Positions 36,487-46,213 are shown, counted from the first letter of the stretch. The stretch: DNA of 64,000 nt from Collimonas humicola (GCF_018304945.1 NZ_JAGQEE010000006.1:124001-188000), one strand, 5' to 3'. Notes: generated by a model not told the origin, from the letters alone. Made by a program: numbers and translations.

Positions 36487-37458
36487 TTATCTGGCCGCCA
36501 GATATTTCATATACCACTTGAAGCTGGCCAGCATCTGCCCGCGTTTCATCAGGAAGCGCGAATACATCCTCATCTCTTTGTAGTTCCTGGGCGCTTTATC
36601 CAGCGCCAGGTCGGCCCATGGAGAGAGCGCCTGGTATTTGACGAACAAGTCCCTGGAGGCATGCAGGCACCAGTCGTTCCACGGCTTGACGGCGCCTGCA
36701 AAGTGGATGAAGACGACCGCGCCGATATCGCGCATCTGGCGCTTGTCCTTTTCCAGGTCATGGATCAGGTCATACAGGAAATTCCATTTGCGCGGGATGT
36801 ACTGGATTTTCCCTTCCAGCACCACGTTCAGCGCATCCTGGTCGGGGAAACGATACTCCTTTCCATTCTCCAGGATGGCGTGGATGGTTTTCTCAGTGAT
36901 TTCCTGCGCCATCCAGTTTTCGACATGCATGTACATCACGCCGGAATTGAAATACTTCCCCGATGCCAGCTGCAGGGCGGCGCAGCGCCTTCTGGTAGTT
37001 TCGTCGGCATCCGGCACTACAATCGCGGCGCTGTCGCCGAACTCCATGCCGAGCAACTCGGCCATGCTGCCGACGCACAGGATGTCGGCGTCCAGGTACA
37101 GCACCTTGTTGCACAGCCCACGCAAGGTCGAGGGGATCAGTAAGCGGGTGAAGATGGTTGGCGAGTAGTAGGAAAATTGCGAGATGTGGGCGAACGGCTT
37201 GAATACATCCGGATCGATGATGTGGATGTGCGTCTTGAGCCCATACATTGCTTCCAGCTGCTTGAAGCGGGTCCGATTGTCGTCGGAAAGCTTGAAGGCG
37301 AACACATGAAAGGTGAATTTCACGCCCGGGCTGTTGGCGATGATGGAGGCGATGGTCGCGCCCATGCTGCGGCAGTAGTGGTCGTCGACGCAGAAGGCGA
37401 CGTGGAAGGAATCGTCCACTACAGTGTCAGCCGAAGAAAGCGGTAAAGAATTGTTCAT
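36487..37458 (-). CDS. Glycosyltransferase family 8, lipopolysaccharide type (paralogue)
   Basis: A 323-residue GT8 protein clearly related along its length to the one at 34418-35386: 'HVAFCVDDHYCRSMGATIASI', Asp123-Ala-Asp125 in 'VLYLDADIL', 'KYFNSGVMYMHVENWMA', 'RFPDQDALNVVLEGKI', 'IHFAGAVKPWNDWC' and the shared tail 'PRNYKEMRMYSRFL'. It would transfer a hexose to core. It starts 7 bp after the rng stop with TAAGG upstream, so it is probably carried by the maf-rng transcript, an unexpected partner for a core sugar transferase. Confidence 0.9.
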   Translation of the reverse strand: MNNSLPLSSADTVVDDSFHVAFCVDDHYCRSMGATIASIIANSPGVKFTFHVFAFKLSDDNRTRFKQLEAMYGLKTHIHIIDPDVFKPFAHISQFSYYSPTIFTRLLIPSTLRGLCNKVLYLDADILCVGSMAELLGMEFGDSAAIVVPDADETTRRRCAALQLASGKYFNSGVMYMHVENWMAQEITEKTIHAILENGKEYRFPDQDALNVVLEGKIQYIPRKWNFLYDLIHDLEKDKRQMRDIGAVVFIHFAGAVKPWNDWCLHASRDLFVKYQALSPWADLALDKAPRNYKEMRMYSRFLMKRGQMLASFKWYMKYLAAR

Positions 37459-37465
37459 GCAAACC

Positions 37466-38929
37466 TTACATAAGAATGATGTCGTACTGTTCCTGCGGAT
37501 AAACCGTTTCCACCTGCAGCGAAATCGGCTTATGGATGAAGTCGCCCAGCATTGCCAGATGCTGGGATTCTTCTTCGAGGAACATGTCGACCACCACTTG
37601 CGACGCCAGGATGCGGAATTCGCGCGGGTTGAACTGCTTGGCTTCGCGCAGCACTTCGCGCAGGATTTCGTAGCAGATGGTGCGCGCGGTCTTGACCTGG
37701 CCCTTGCCGTTGCAGGCAGGGCAGGGCTCGCACAGGATGTGCGCCAGCGATTCGCGGGTGCGCTTGCGCGTCATTTCCACCAGGCCCAGCGCGGAAAATT
37801 CCGATACCGATTTCTTGGTGCGGTCGCGCAGCAAGGCCTTGTGCAGCTCGGCCAGCACGGCGCTCTTGTGCTCGCCGTTTTCCATGTCGATGAAATCGAG
37901 AATGATGATGCCGCCCAGGTTGCGCAAGCGCAGCTGGCGTGCGATCGCGTGCGCCGCTTCCAGGTTGGTCTTGAAGATCGTGTCGTCGAAATTGCGGCCA
38001 TTGACGAAGCTGCCGGTGTTGACGTCGATGGTGGTCATGGCCTCGGTCTGGTCGACGATCAGGTAGCCGCCGGACTTGAGCGGCACGCGGCGGCTCAGGG
38101 CTTCCAGGATTTCTTCCTCCACGCCGTAGAGATCGAACAAGGGACGTTCGCCGGTGTAGTGCATCAGCCGCTCGGTCACCGACGGCGTATAGCTGGCAGC
38201 GAATTCCTGCAGCTTCTGGAAATTTTCGCGCGAGTCGACCTGGATGGTGGTGGTCTCGTCATTGACGAAATCGCGCAGTACCCGCTGCGCCAGGCTCAGG
38301 TCCTGGTGCAGCAAGGTCGGCGCCGGCTTGGTCTTGGTCAGCAGCGTGATCGAGGACCAGGTCTTGCGCAGGTATTCGATGTCCATCTGCAGGTCCGCTT
38401 CCGGCGCATCCTCGGCCATGGTGCGGATGATGAAGCCGCCTTTTTCTTCCGGCGGCAGCAGCTTCTGCACCTTGTTTTTCAGCAGCTCGCGTTCCGCTTC
38501 GTTTTCGATGCGCTGCGAAATGCCGATATGGCGGTCTTGCGGCAGATACACCAGCATGCGGCCGGCGATGGAAATCTGGGTCGACAGGCGGGCGCCCTTG
38601 GTGCCGATAGGGTCCTTGACCACTTGCACGGTCAGCGACTGGCCGTCGAACAAGAGTTTTTCGATCGGCGTCTGCTGCGCCGCCTGGCCATCGTGGGCGC
38701 GGGTTTCCCAGATGTCGGCGACGTGCAGGAAGGCGGCGCGTTCCAGGCCGATATCGATGAATGCCGATTGCATGCCGGGCAGCACGCGCACCACCTTGCC
38801 CAGGTAGATATTGCCGGCCAGGCCGCGCGACAAGGTGCGTTCGATGTGCAGCTCTTGCACCGCGCCCTGGAAAATCAGGGCGACGCGGGTTTCCTGCGGC
38901 GTGATGTTGACGAGGATGTCTTCGCTCAT
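37466..38929 (-). CDS. rng: Ribonuclease G
   Basis: A 487-residue RNase E/G family endoribonuclease of RNase G length (E. coli 489). An N-terminal S1 domain ('GNIYLGKVVRVLPGMQSAFIDIGLERAAFLHVADI') precedes the catalytic domain, whose metal-binding part is 'GGIIILDFIDMEN'. The zinc-link cysteines are Cys403 and Cys406 in CPAC, with an extra Cys400. It has no long C-terminal scaffold, so it is not RNase E. It matures 16S rRNA 5' ends and cleaves 5'-monophosphorylated RNA. It overlaps maf by 4 nt. Confidence 0.96.
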   Translation of the reverse strand: MSEDILVNITPQETRVALIFQGAVQELHIERTLSRGLAGNIYLGKVVRVLPGMQSAFIDIGLERAAFLHVADIWETRAHDGQAAQQTPIEKLLFDGQSLTVQVVKDPIGTKGARLSTQISIAGRMLVYLPQDRHIGISQRIENEAERELLKNKVQKLLPPEEKGGFIIRTMAEDAPEADLQMDIEYLRKTWSSITLLTKTKPAPTLLHQDLSLAQRVLRDFVNDETTTIQVDSRENFQKLQEFAASYTPSVTERLMHYTGERPLFDLYGVEEEILEALSRRVPLKSGGYLIVDQTEAMTTIDVNTGSFVNGRNFDDTIFKTNLEAAHAIARQLRLRNLGGIIILDFIDMENGEHKSAVLAELHKALLRDRTKKSVSEFSALGLVEMTRKRTRESLAHILCEPCPACNGKGQVKTARTICYEILREVLREAKQFNPREFRILASQVVVDMFLEEESQHLAMLGDFIHKPISLQVETVYPQEQYDIILM

Positions 38930-39546
38930 AAAATGCGGATGCCTGCCTGTTGAAGTAATTGTGCGGTTTCGAAAAGCGGCAGTCCCATGATGCCGGAATG
39001 GCTGCCGCGTATGCTTTCGATGAAGATCGCTGCCGGCCCCTGGATGCCATAGCCTCCCGCTTTGTCATAAGGCTCGCTGGTATCGCAGTAGGCATCGATC
39101 ATGGCAGCGCTCAAGCTTTGGAATATGACATCGGAAACCTGCGTGAGTTGCCACGATTGTTCCTGATGGATAACGGCGACGCTGGTGAGCACCTGATGCG
39201 TACGGCCGGACAGCATTTGCAGCATCTCGACCGCTTCGCGCCTGTTTGCAGGTTTGCCGAGAATCAGGCCGTCGATCGTGACCGTGGTGTCGGCAGCCAG
39301 TATCGGCCGTGCCGGCAGGCTGCGCCACACCATCATCTGATGCGCGGCGCGGGCTTTTTCCATGGTGACCCGGGCGACATAGTGCTGCGGCAATTCATCC
39401 GGCAGGACATCCTCGCTGACGTCGGGGCCGCGCGGCGTCTGGTCGCGCAGCAGCAGCAATTCGAAGACCACGCCGATCTGGCGCAGCAGCTCGCGGCGGC
39501 GCGGGCTTTTCGAAGCAAGATAGATTTTCTGGTAAGGATTTTTCAT
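38926..39546 (-). CDS. maf: Maf-family nucleotide pyrophosphatase
   Basis: A 206-residue Maf protein with the N-terminal 'IYLASKSPRRRELLRQIGVVFE', the central 'ILAADTTVTIDGLILGKPANRREAVEMLQMLSGRTHQVLT', and 'YDKAGGYGIQGPAAIFIESIRGSHSGIMGLPL'. The central 'AADTTV' form with Lys and Arg points to the dTTP/UTP pyrophosphatase branch, which removes non-canonical pyrimidine nucleotides. It is upstream of and overlaps rng, a conserved pairing. Confidence 0.94.
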   Translation of the reverse strand: MKNPYQKIYLASKSPRRRELLRQIGVVFELLLLRDQTPRGPDVSEDVLPDELPQHYVARVTMEKARAAHQMMVWRSLPARPILAADTTVTIDGLILGKPANRREAVEMLQMLSGRTHQVLTSVAVIHQEQSWQLTQVSDVIFQSLSAAMIDAYCDTSEPYDKAGGYGIQGPAAIFIESIRGSHSGIMGLPLFETAQLLQQAGIRIL

Positions 39547-39642
39547 TGCTGGCTTTACGGCAGATGCGGCGTCGGATGTTTCCAGCGATTATTACAGAGT
39601 TACGCGCTCGACGGGGGTGTTTTACCGCGCCCCAGGTGCTGT

Positions 39643-40113
39643 TTACACGCGATGATAAGGGTGGTTCTGGGTAATCGACCAGGCGCGGTAAAGCTGTTCC
39701 GCCAGCAGCACCCGCACCATGCCGTGCGGCAGCGTCAGGCTGGAAATGCGCAGCAGGCTGTCGGCCTTGGCCTTGAACTCAGGATCGAGGCCATCGGCGC
39801 CGCCGATGATGAAGGCGACGTCGCGGCCATCGCGCTGCCATTGCGTCAGTTGCTGCGACAGCTGGACGCTGGTGAGGTCTTTGCCGCGCTCGTCGAGGGC
39901 GACGATGCGCACGCCTTTCGGCAGGACGGCTTCAATCCGGCTGCGCTCCAGCGCCATGGCGGAAGCGGCCGTGTTGCTGCCGGAGCGTTCGACGGGTTTG
40001 ATTTCCTTGAGGACGATGCGGCAGTCCGGCGGCATGCGTTTCGCATACTCGCCGAAGCCGGTCTCTATCCATGCCGGCATTTTGTGGCCGACCGCAGCGA
40101 TGATGAGCTGCAT
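39643..40113 (-). CDS. rlmH: 23S rRNA (pseudouridine1915-N3)-methyltransferase
   Basis: A 156-residue SPOUT methyltransferase of the RlmH (YbeA) family. '[19 protein letters not shown]', '[13 protein letters not shown]' and the C-terminal knot '[31 protein letters not shown]' are characteristic. It methylates pseudouridine 1915 in helix 69 of assembled 70S ribosomes. It lies 24 bp after rsfS, the usual partner. Confidence 0.97.
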   Translation of the reverse strand: MQLIIAAVGHKMPAWIETGFGEYAKRMPPDCRIVLKEIKPVERSGSNTAASAMALERSRIEAVLPKGVRIVALDERGKDLTSVQLSQQLTQWQRDGRDVAFIIGGADGLDPEFKAKADSLLRISSLTLPHGMVRVLLAEQLYRAWSITQNHPYHRV

Positions 40114-40137
40114 TGCTGGAGCTGTTCCTGCAGCAGC

Positions 40138-40767
40138 TTATTCAGCTGCCTTGGTTTTTGCCGGAGCGCGCTTGACGGCCGGCTTCTTGGCCGGTGCCTT
40201 CTTCGGCGCGGCAGTCTTCTTAGGCGGAATCGAGCTCTTCGATGGCGCTACCTTGATGGTCTTGCCGACCGCCTTCTTGACGCCGTCGGTCTTGACCGGC
40301 TTCTTGCGCGCCGGCGCTTTCTTCGGGGTGTCGTCTTCCGGCTTCAAGGCTTGCGAAGTGGTCAGGTGGCGCGAGATCTTCTTCGGCGCTTCTTCTTCGG
40401 CTGCCGTGCGGGTCGAAACGCGCTTGGCGGCGCCGAACTTGACTTCCTTGTCGCCCCAGATTTCTTCCAGGCGGTAGTAGGCGCGGATCGCCGGCTGCAT
40501 GATGTGCACCACCATGTCGCCCATGTCGACCAGCACCCACTCGCCAGTGTCTTCACCTTCAACGCTGAGAATGTTGCCGCCGTTTTCCTTGACCTTGTCG
40601 CGCACCGAAGCGGCCAGCGCCTTGGTCTGGCGGTTGGAAGTACCGGAAGCAATCGCGATGCGGTCGAACAGGCCGGTCAGGTGGACCGTGTCGTAGACGC
40701 GAATGTCTTGGGCTTTGACGTCTTCGAGGGCATCGATGACGAGACTTTGTAGTTTTTTGATATCCAT
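40138..40767 (-). CDS. rsfS: Ribosomal silencing factor RsfS with a long basic tail
   Basis: A 209-residue protein, nearly double the usual length of 105-120. The conserved RsfS domain is residues 1-110 ('LVIDALEDVKAQDIRVYDTVHLTGLFDRIAIASGTSNRQTKALAASV' and 'EWVLVDMGDMVVHIMQPAIRAYYRLEEIWGD'). It binds L14 of the 50S subunit and blocks joining in starvation. Residues 111-209 are a Lys/Ala/Pro-rich, histone-H1-like tail with no apparent globular content. The start codon follows the nadD stop directly (TAAATG), so the two are coupled. Confidence 0.94.
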   Translation of the reverse strand: MDIKKLQSLVIDALEDVKAQDIRVYDTVHLTGLFDRIAIASGTSNRQTKALAASVRDKVKENGGNILSVEGEDTGEWVLVDMGDMVVHIMQPAIRAYYRLEEIWGDKEVKFGAAKRVSTRTAAEEEAPKKISRHLTTSQALKPEDDTPKKAPARKKPVKTDGVKKAVGKTIKVAPSKSSIPPKKTAAPKKAPAKKPAVKRAPAKTKAAE

Positions 40768-41442
40768 TTAATTCTTATAGAGATGATGTTGTTCAATATA
40801 GTCCAGTACTGTCGCCGGGACCAGCGTGTCGGGTCGTTTTGCGTTGTGCAGTGCGGCACGAATTTCTGTTGCCGAAATATCTACAGCCAGGTTCCTTGCC
40901 AGGTAGGTCAAGCCGTGCGCGCTCTGGCGTATCTGTTCCGGGGTGGCGGCGCGGCGTGTGAATTCGCGCGTGACCTCGGCTGGAACCTGCGATGCATCCA
41001 TGGCAAAACCGGGCCGCGAAGCCACGCCCAGATGGGCGTAGTCAAACAGGCGATCCCAGCCTTGCCAGGTATTCAAGTGCTGCAACTGGTCCGCACCCAT
41101 CAGGAAAACGATAGATGCCTGCGGGCCGAGCTCGGCCCGCAATGATTGCAATGTATCAATGGTATACGTTGCCGTCTTGCGCTCGATTTCCTGGCTATCG
41201 ATGACCAGCGGCACGCTTTGCTGGCTGAAGGCGCGCTTCACCATCTCGACCCGTTGCTCCGGACTGGCTTCCAGCCCGTGTTTTTGCCAAGGGTTGCCGG
41301 CAGGAATTACCCGCAGCTCGTCTGGCGCCAGCAAGGTGACAAAATATTTCGCCAGCGCCACATGACCATTGTGGACCGGATCGAAACTACCGCCGAGAAC
41401 TGCTACGCACTGCCTGGATCGTGGAGAATGATTGGATGTCAT
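40768..41442 (-). CDS. nadD: Nicotinate-nucleotide adenylyltransferase
   Basis: A 224-residue nucleotidyltransferase with the GSFDPVHNGH motif in 'VLGGSFDPVHNGHVALAKYF' and the C-terminal 'VDISATEIRAAL' (ISSTxIR equivalent). It makes nicotinate adenine dinucleotide in NAD synthesis. The frame extends to 41541, but ATG 41442 gives the normal N terminus and overlaps hemF by 15 nt at most elsewhere-coded sequence. It is followed immediately by rsfS, a widely conserved pair. Confidence 0.96.
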   Translation of the reverse strand: MTSNHSPRSRQCVAVLGGSFDPVHNGHVALAKYFVTLLAPDELRVIPAGNPWQKHGLEASPEQRVEMVKRAFSQQSVPLVIDSQEIERKTATYTIDTLQSLRAELGPQASIVFLMGADQLQHLNTWQGWDRLFDYAHLGVASRPGFAMDASQVPAEVTREFTRRAATPEQIRQSAHGLTYLARNLAVDISATEIRAALHNAKRPDTLVPATVLDYIEQHHLYKN

Positions 41443-41456
41443 TGCGGACTTGCTTA

Positions 41457-42395
41457 TCAAACCCACTCGCGATGGATCAGGAAATCGGAATATAAACGGG
41501 CTTCCGGGCTTCCTGCCGCTGGCTGCCAGTCGTAGCGCCACTTGACCACGGGCGGCATCGACATCAGGATAGACTCGGTGCGTCCCCCGGATTGCAGACC
41601 GAACAAAGTGCCGCGATCATACACTAAATTGAATTCAACATAGCGTCCGCGACGATATGCCTGGAAATCGCGCTCGGTTTCGCCATACGGCGTGTCCTTG
41701 CGGCGCGCCAGGATCGGCGTGTACGCCGGGATGAACGCATTGCCCACGCTTTGCATCATGGCGAAGCTTTGTTCAAAGCCCAGAGCATTGAAATCGTCGA
41801 AGAAAATGCCGCCGACGCCGCGCGGTTCCTTGCGGTGCTTCAGGTAGAAATAGTCGTCGCACCATTGCTTGAAGCGCGGATACAGTCCCGGGCCCTGGCC
41901 GCCAGCGGTGTCAAAGGGCGTCAGCGCGTCGCGGCAGGTGCGGTGGAAATGTTCCACATCTTCGCTGAAACCGTAGTAGGGCGTGAGATCGATGCCGCCG
42001 CCAAACCACCAGACCGGCTCCTGGCCTTCCGCGCTGGCGATGAAGAAGCGCACATTCATGTGCACGGTGGGCGCGAACGGATTGCGCGGATGCATGACCA
42101 GCGAGACGCCCATGGCTTCCCAGGTGCGGCCAGCCAGTTCCGGGCGGTTGGCTGCTGCGGAGGGCGGCAGGCTGCTGCCCATCACGTGCGAGAAGCCGAC
42201 GCCGCCGCGTTCCAGCACATTGCCTTCTTCGATGATGCGAGAATTGCCGCCGCCGCCTTCGGCACGTTGCCATTGATCGCTGCCGAAGGGCTTGCCGTCA
42301 ATCTGTTCCAGGGCCGCGACAATGCGCGCCTGCAGGTCGAGCAGATAGGATTTGACGGCGCTGGCCGGACTGCCGGGAGAGATGTTTGAAGTCAT
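41457..42395 (-). CDS. hemF: Oxygen-dependent coproporphyrinogen III oxidase
   Basis: A 312-residue HemF with the family blocks '[30 protein letters not shown]', '[18 protein letters not shown]', '[13 protein letters not shown]', '[27 protein letters not shown]' and '[35 protein letters not shown]'. It converts coproporphyrinogen III to protoporphyrinogen IX aerobically in haem synthesis. It lies between purD, after a REP-like hairpin, and nadD. Confidence 0.98.
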   Translation of the reverse strand: MTSNISPGSPASAVKSYLLDLQARIVAALEQIDGKPFGSDQWQRAEGGGGNSRIIEEGNVLERGGVGFSHVMGSSLPPSAAANRPELAGRTWEAMGVSLVMHPRNPFAPTVHMNVRFFIASAEGQEPVWWFGGGIDLTPYYGFSEDVEHFHRTCRDALTPFDTAGGQGPGLYPRFKQWCDDYFYLKHRKEPRGVGGIFFDDFNALGFEQSFAMMQSVGNAFIPAYTPILARRKDTPYGETERDFQAYRRGRYVEFNLVYDRGTLFGLQSGGRTESILMSMPPVVKWRYDWQPAAGSPEARLYSDFLIHREWV

Positions 42396-42464
42396 CGTGC
42401 GAATCGGTGGTGCCTATAAATATGCTGGTTTGCCAACGTCAAAAGCATAAACCGTTTAGTTAAA

Positions 42465-42511
42465 TTGGGGTCAGGATATTTCGCCGTGCGTGACGAAACT
42501 CCTGACCCCAA
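42465..42511. repeat. REP-like extragenic hairpin (TTGGGGTCAGGA type)
   Basis: TTGGGGTCAGGA (42465-42476) and TCCTGACCCCAA (42500-42511) are perfect 12-bp arms. An inner stem TTTCG with CGAAA closes a 10-nt loop, with a small asymmetric bulge. GGGGTCAG-type palindromes are known as REP elements mobilised by RAYT transposases in Proteobacteria; no RAYT gene is in the window. It may also stabilise or end the purD transcript. Confidence 0.7.
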
Positions 42512-42548
42512 CTTGTTTTGCTGCAGCCGCCGCCAGCGGCTAAGCTGC

Positions 42549-43823
42549 TCAGCCGTGCTTTTTCAGCGCGCGCCAGCCGATATCGCGGCGGAACTGCGAG
42601 CCGCTGAAATGAATCAGGTCGACCACGCCGTAGGCTTGTTTCTGCGCCATCTTGACGCTGTCGCCCAAACCCACCACGCACAGCACGCGGCCGCCGGAAG
42701 TGGTCAGGCGTTCGCCGTTCAGTGTGGTGCCGGCATGGAATGTCACGGTATCGGCGTTCTCCGGCGGAATGCCGGAAATCAGGTCATCCTTGCGCGGTGC
42801 GTCCGGGTAGCCGGCGGCTGCCATCACCACGCCCAGCGCGGTGCGGCGGTCCCACTCCAGCTCAATCGTGTCGAGCGTGCCGTTGACGGCATGTTCCATC
42901 ACCACCAGCAGATCGGTCTTGAGGCGCGCCATGATTGGCTGGGTTTCCGGATCGCCCATGCGGCAATTGAATTCCAGCGTCTTCGGATTGCCTTTGTCGT
43001 CGATCATCAGGCCGGCGTACAGGAAGCCGCTGAACGGAATGCCGTCCTTGGCCATGCCTTGCACGGTCGGCGTGATGATTTCACGCATCACGCGCGCATG
43101 CAGCGCCGGCGTGACGATAGGCGCCGGCGAATACGCGCCCATGCCGCCGGTATTCGGTCCCAGGTCATCGTCCTTGAGGCGTTTGTGGTCCTGGCTGGTC
43201 GCCAGCGGCAGGATGTTCTTGCCATCCACCATGACGATGAAGCTGGCTTCTTCGCCGGCCAGGAATTCTTCGATCACGACGCGCGCGCCGGCATCGCCCA
43301 GGCGATTATCGGACAGCATCATGTCGACCGCGCCATGCGCCTCTTCCAGGGTCATGGCCACGACCACGCCCTTGCCGGCGGCCAGGCCGTCGGCCTTGAT
43401 GACGATCGGTGCGCCTTTTTGATCGATATACCGATGCGCCGCGGCGACGTCGGAGAAGGTCTGGTATTCCGCAGTAGGGATGTGGTGCCGCTGCATGAAC
43501 GACTTGGCGAAATCCTTCGAGCTTTCCAGCTGCGCCGCTTCCCGCGTCGGGCCGAAGATCTTCAGGCCGCGGGCACGGAAAATATTCACGATGCCGGCCG
43601 CCAGCGGCGTTTCCGGGCCGACCACGGTCAGCGCCACATGTTCGCTCTCGACGAAATCGGCCAGGGCGGCCGGATCGGTGATGTTGATGTTTTCCAGGCG
43701 CTGGTCGAGCGCCGTGCCGCCGTTGCCAGGCGCGACGAAGACCGTTTGAATGCGCGGGGATTGGGCGATTTTCCACGCCAGGGCATGCTCGCGGCCGCCA
43801 GAGCCCACTACCAGAATTTTCAT
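42549..43823 (-). CDS. purD: Phosphoribosylamine-glycine ligase
   Basis: A 424-residue ATP-grasp enzyme that makes GAR, the second step of purine synthesis. Hallmarks are 'MKILVVGSGGREHALAWKIAQSP', 'VVGPETPLAAGIVN', 'IVIKADGLAAGKGVVVA', 'PLATSQDHKRLKDDDLGPNTGGMGAYSPAP', 'EFNCRMGDPETQPIM' and 'ALGVVMAAAGYP'. It lies 26 bp after yebC and before hemF. Confidence 0.98.
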   Translation of the reverse strand: MKILVVGSGGREHALAWKIAQSPRIQTVFVAPGNGGTALDQRLENINITDPAALADFVESEHVALTVVGPETPLAAGIVNIFRARGLKIFGPTREAAQLESSKDFAKSFMQRHHIPTAEYQTFSDVAAAHRYIDQKGAPIVIKADGLAAGKGVVVAMTLEEAHGAVDMMLSDNRLGDAGARVVIEEFLAGEEASFIVMVDGKNILPLATSQDHKRLKDDDLGPNTGGMGAYSPAPIVTPALHARVMREIITPTVQGMAKDGIPFSGFLYAGLMIDDKGNPKTLEFNCRMGDPETQPIMARLKTDLLVVMEHAVNGTLDTIELEWDRRTALGVVMAAAGYPDAPRKDDLISGIPPENADTVTFHAGTTLNGERLTTSGGRVLCVVGLGDSVKMAQKQAYGVVDLIHFSGSQFRRDIGWRALKKHG

Positions 43824-43849
43824 ATGAGTCCGTGTATCTGTCTTCAGTA

Positions 43850-44575
43850 TCAGTCTGCAATGACTGCGTTGCTATAAATTTCTTGTACGTCGTCCAGGTT
43901 TTCCAGCGCATCCAGCAGCTTTTGCATCTTGACCGCGTCGTCGCCGGTAAACACGGTTTCGGTCGCCGGTTTCATGATGATTTCCGCCATTTCAGCCTTG
44001 AAGCCGGCCTTTTCCAGGGCTTGCTTGAGCGCCGCAAAGTCGTGCGGGCCGGAAATGACCTCGATGCCGCCTTCTTCGTCGGTGATGACATCTTCGGCGC
44101 CGGCTTCCAGCGCCGCTTCCATCAAGGCATCCTCATTGGTGCCGGGCGCGAACAGCAGCTGGCCGCAATGCTTGAACATGAATGCCACCGAACCTTCGGT
44201 GCCCATGTTGCCGCCGAACTTGGAAAAAGCGTGGCGCACTTCGGCCACCGTGCGGATTCTGTTGTCAGTCATGCAATCGACGATGATCGCCGCGCCGTTG
44301 ATGCCATAGCCTTCGTAGCGTACTTCTTCATAGCTGACGCCGTCCAGGCTGCCGCTGCCGCGCTGGATCGCGCGGGTGACGTTATCCTTGGGCATATTGG
44401 CGTCAGACGCCTTGTCGACCGCCAGCCGCAAACGCGGGTTGGCGTCGATGTCGCCGCCGCCCATGCGGGCCGCAACGGTAATTTCCTTGATCAAGCGGGT
44501 CCAGATTTTGCCGCGCTTGGCATCGGTGGCGGCCTTCTTGTGCTTAATATTGGCCCATTTGCTGTGTCCAGCCAT
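43850..44575 (-). CDS. yebC: YebC/PmpR-family regulator
   Basis: A 241-residue YebC family protein ('[33 protein letters not shown]', '[12 protein letters not shown]', '[14 protein letters not shown]'). Members have been described as transcriptional regulators (PmpR) and, more recently, as translation factors that help at difficult proline stretches; which applies here cannot be told from sequence. It is divergent from the HerA-like ATPase gene with a 91-bp gap. Confidence 0.95.
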   Translation of the reverse strand: MAGHSKWANIKHKKAATDAKRGKIWTRLIKEITVAARMGGGDIDANPRLRLAVDKASDANMPKDNVTRAIQRGSGSLDGVSYEEVRYEGYGINGAAIIVDCMTDNRIRTVAEVRHAFSKFGGNMGTEGSVAFMFKHCGQLLFAPGTNEDALMEAALEAGAEDVITDEEGGIEVISGPHDFAALKQALEKAGFKAEMAEIIMKPATETVFTGDDAVKMQKLLDALENLDDVQEIYSNAVIAD

Positions 44576-44666
44576 GATGGTTCTTTCTTGCTCTAGTTAG
44601 CTATAATCAAAGCGCAATTTTACCATATTGGCCTTTCTTGAAATCCACTTCTGAGCTCGCGAAAAC

Positions 44667-46169
44667 ATGTCAAACCCTCTCCTGATAGCCAAGAATGCCA
44701 AGCAAGACCTGATGCTCCTGCCGGCATTGGTGAACCGCCACGGCTGCATTACCGGCGCCACCGGCACCGGCAAGACCGTGACCTTGCAGGTGATCGCCCA
44801 GGCCTTGTCGGAGCGTGGCGTGCCGGTGTTCATGGCGGACGTCAAGGGCGACCTGTCCGGCATGGCCAAGGCCGGCGCCGCTTCCAGCAAGATGAAGCAG
44901 CGCCTGGAGACGCTCGGCATCGAGGAGCCGCAGTGGAAGGCCACGCCGGTCACTTTCTGGGACGTCTACGGTGTGCAAGGCCATCCGGTGCGCGCCACCA
45001 TTTCTGACTTGGGTCCGCTGCTGCTGGCGCGCATGCTGAACCTGAACGATACCCAGCAGGGTGTGCTGCAGCTGGTGTTCAAGATCGCCGACGACAACGG
45101 CTTGCTGCTGCTGGACCTGAAGGACTTGCGGGCGATGCTGCAGCACGTCGGCGACAATGCCGCCAGCTTCCAGACCGAATACGGCAATATTTCGGCGGCC
45201 AGCATCGGCGCCATCCAGCGCGGCCTGATCGGCATCGGCGAGCAGGGCGGCGAGCAATTCTTCGGCGAACCGATGCTGAATATCGACGATCTGATCCAGA
45301 CTGATGGCAACGGCAAAGGCGTGGTGAATATCCTGGCCGCCGACAAGCTGATGAACGCGCCGCGCCTGTACTCCACCTTTTTGCTGTGGATGCTGTCGGA
45401 GCTGTTTGAACATTTGCCGGAAGTGGGCGATCTCGACCAGCCGAAGCTGGTGTTTTTCTTTGACGAAGCGCATCTGCTGTTCAGCGAGGCGCCCAAACCC
45501 TTGCTGCAAAAAATCGAGCAGGTGGTGCGCCTGATACGTTCCAAGGGCGTCGGCGTCTTCTTCGTCACCCAGAATCCGCTCGACATTCCCGACACCGTGC
45601 TGGGCCAGCTCGGCAACCGCGTGCAGCATGCGCTGCGCGCTTATACCCCGCGCGATCAAAAGGCGGTGCAGGCTGCCGCCGACACCTTCCGTGCCAATCC
45701 AGCCTTGAATACCGCGGAGGTGATCGGCGAACTCGGGGTCGGCGAAGCGCTGGTATCTTTCCTCGACGAGAAGGGCCGTCCGACCATTGTCGAACGTGCG
45801 TTCATCCTGCCGCCGGCTTCACAGATCGGACCGATCAGCGATGAGGAACGCAAGCAGCTGATGGCGACATCCATCGTTGCCGGCGTTTATGAAAACGCGG
45901 TCGACCGCGAGTCCGCTTACGAAAAACTCAAAGGCCGCGGCGGCGCTACGCCAACGGCCAAAGACGGCGCTGAAGCCGGCGCGGATTCATCGATAGGCGC
46001 TACCGTCAGTTCCTGGGGCAGCGCACTGGGCGGCTTGCTCGGCGGCGGTTCCGGCCGCAAGGATAGCGTGGTGCAGGCGGTGGTGAAATCGGCTGCGCGC
46101 ACCGTCGGTTCGCAAGTCGGCCGCGAACTGATACGCGGCGTGCTGGGCTCCTTGCTGAAGAAAAAGTAA
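44667..46169 (+). CDS. HerA-like ATPase (YjgR/DUF853 family)
   Basis: A 500-residue P-loop ATPase. Walker A is GATGTGKT at 30-37, Walker B is '[12 protein letters not shown]', and '[40 protein letters not shown]' matches the DUF853 group. A Gly/Ser/Ala-rich linker follows at about 430-475, and the tail ends in KKK. The fold is that of HerA/FtsK translocases, but no nuclease or FtsK-like partner is nearby, so its DNA or protein substrate is unknown. A hairpin terminator follows 44 bp downstream. Confidence 0.9.
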   Translation: MSNPLLIAKNAKQDLMLLPALVNRHGCITGATGTGKTVTLQVIAQALSERGVPVFMADVKGDLSGMAKAGAASSKMKQRLETLGIEEPQWKATPVTFWDVYGVQGHPVRATISDLGPLLLARMLNLNDTQQGVLQLVFKIADDNGLLLLDLKDLRAMLQHVGDNAASFQTEYGNISAASIGAIQRGLIGIGEQGGEQFFGEPMLNIDDLIQTDGNGKGVVNILAADKLMNAPRLYSTFLLWMLSELFEHLPEVGDLDQPKLVFFFDEAHLLFSEAPKPLLQKIEQVVRLIRSKGVGVFFVTQNPLDIPDTVLGQLGNRVQHALRAYTPRDQKAVQAAADTFRANPALNTAEVIGELGVGEALVSFLDEKGRPTIVERAFILPPASQIGPISDEERKQLMATSIVAGVYENAVDRESAYEKLKGRGGATPTAKDGAEAGADSSIGATVSSWGSALGGLLGGGSGRKDSVVQAVVKSAARTVGSQVGRELIRGVLGSLLKKK

Positions 46170-46213
46170 ACCTCCCCTGCGCTTTGCAGGCAATCCGTGA
46201 TCGCGCGAACGGG

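Noticed and set aside
37466-38929. RNase E identity for the S1-domain ribonuclease
   Set aside because: The length (487) and absence of a C-terminal scaffold fit RNase G.
37424-38953. 509-codon open frame antisense to rng
   Set aside because: Shadow of a strongly conserved RNase G gene; no family features in the antisense product.
42465-43877. 470-codon open frame antisense to purD
   Set aside because: Shadow frame covering purD exactly; composition not protein-like.
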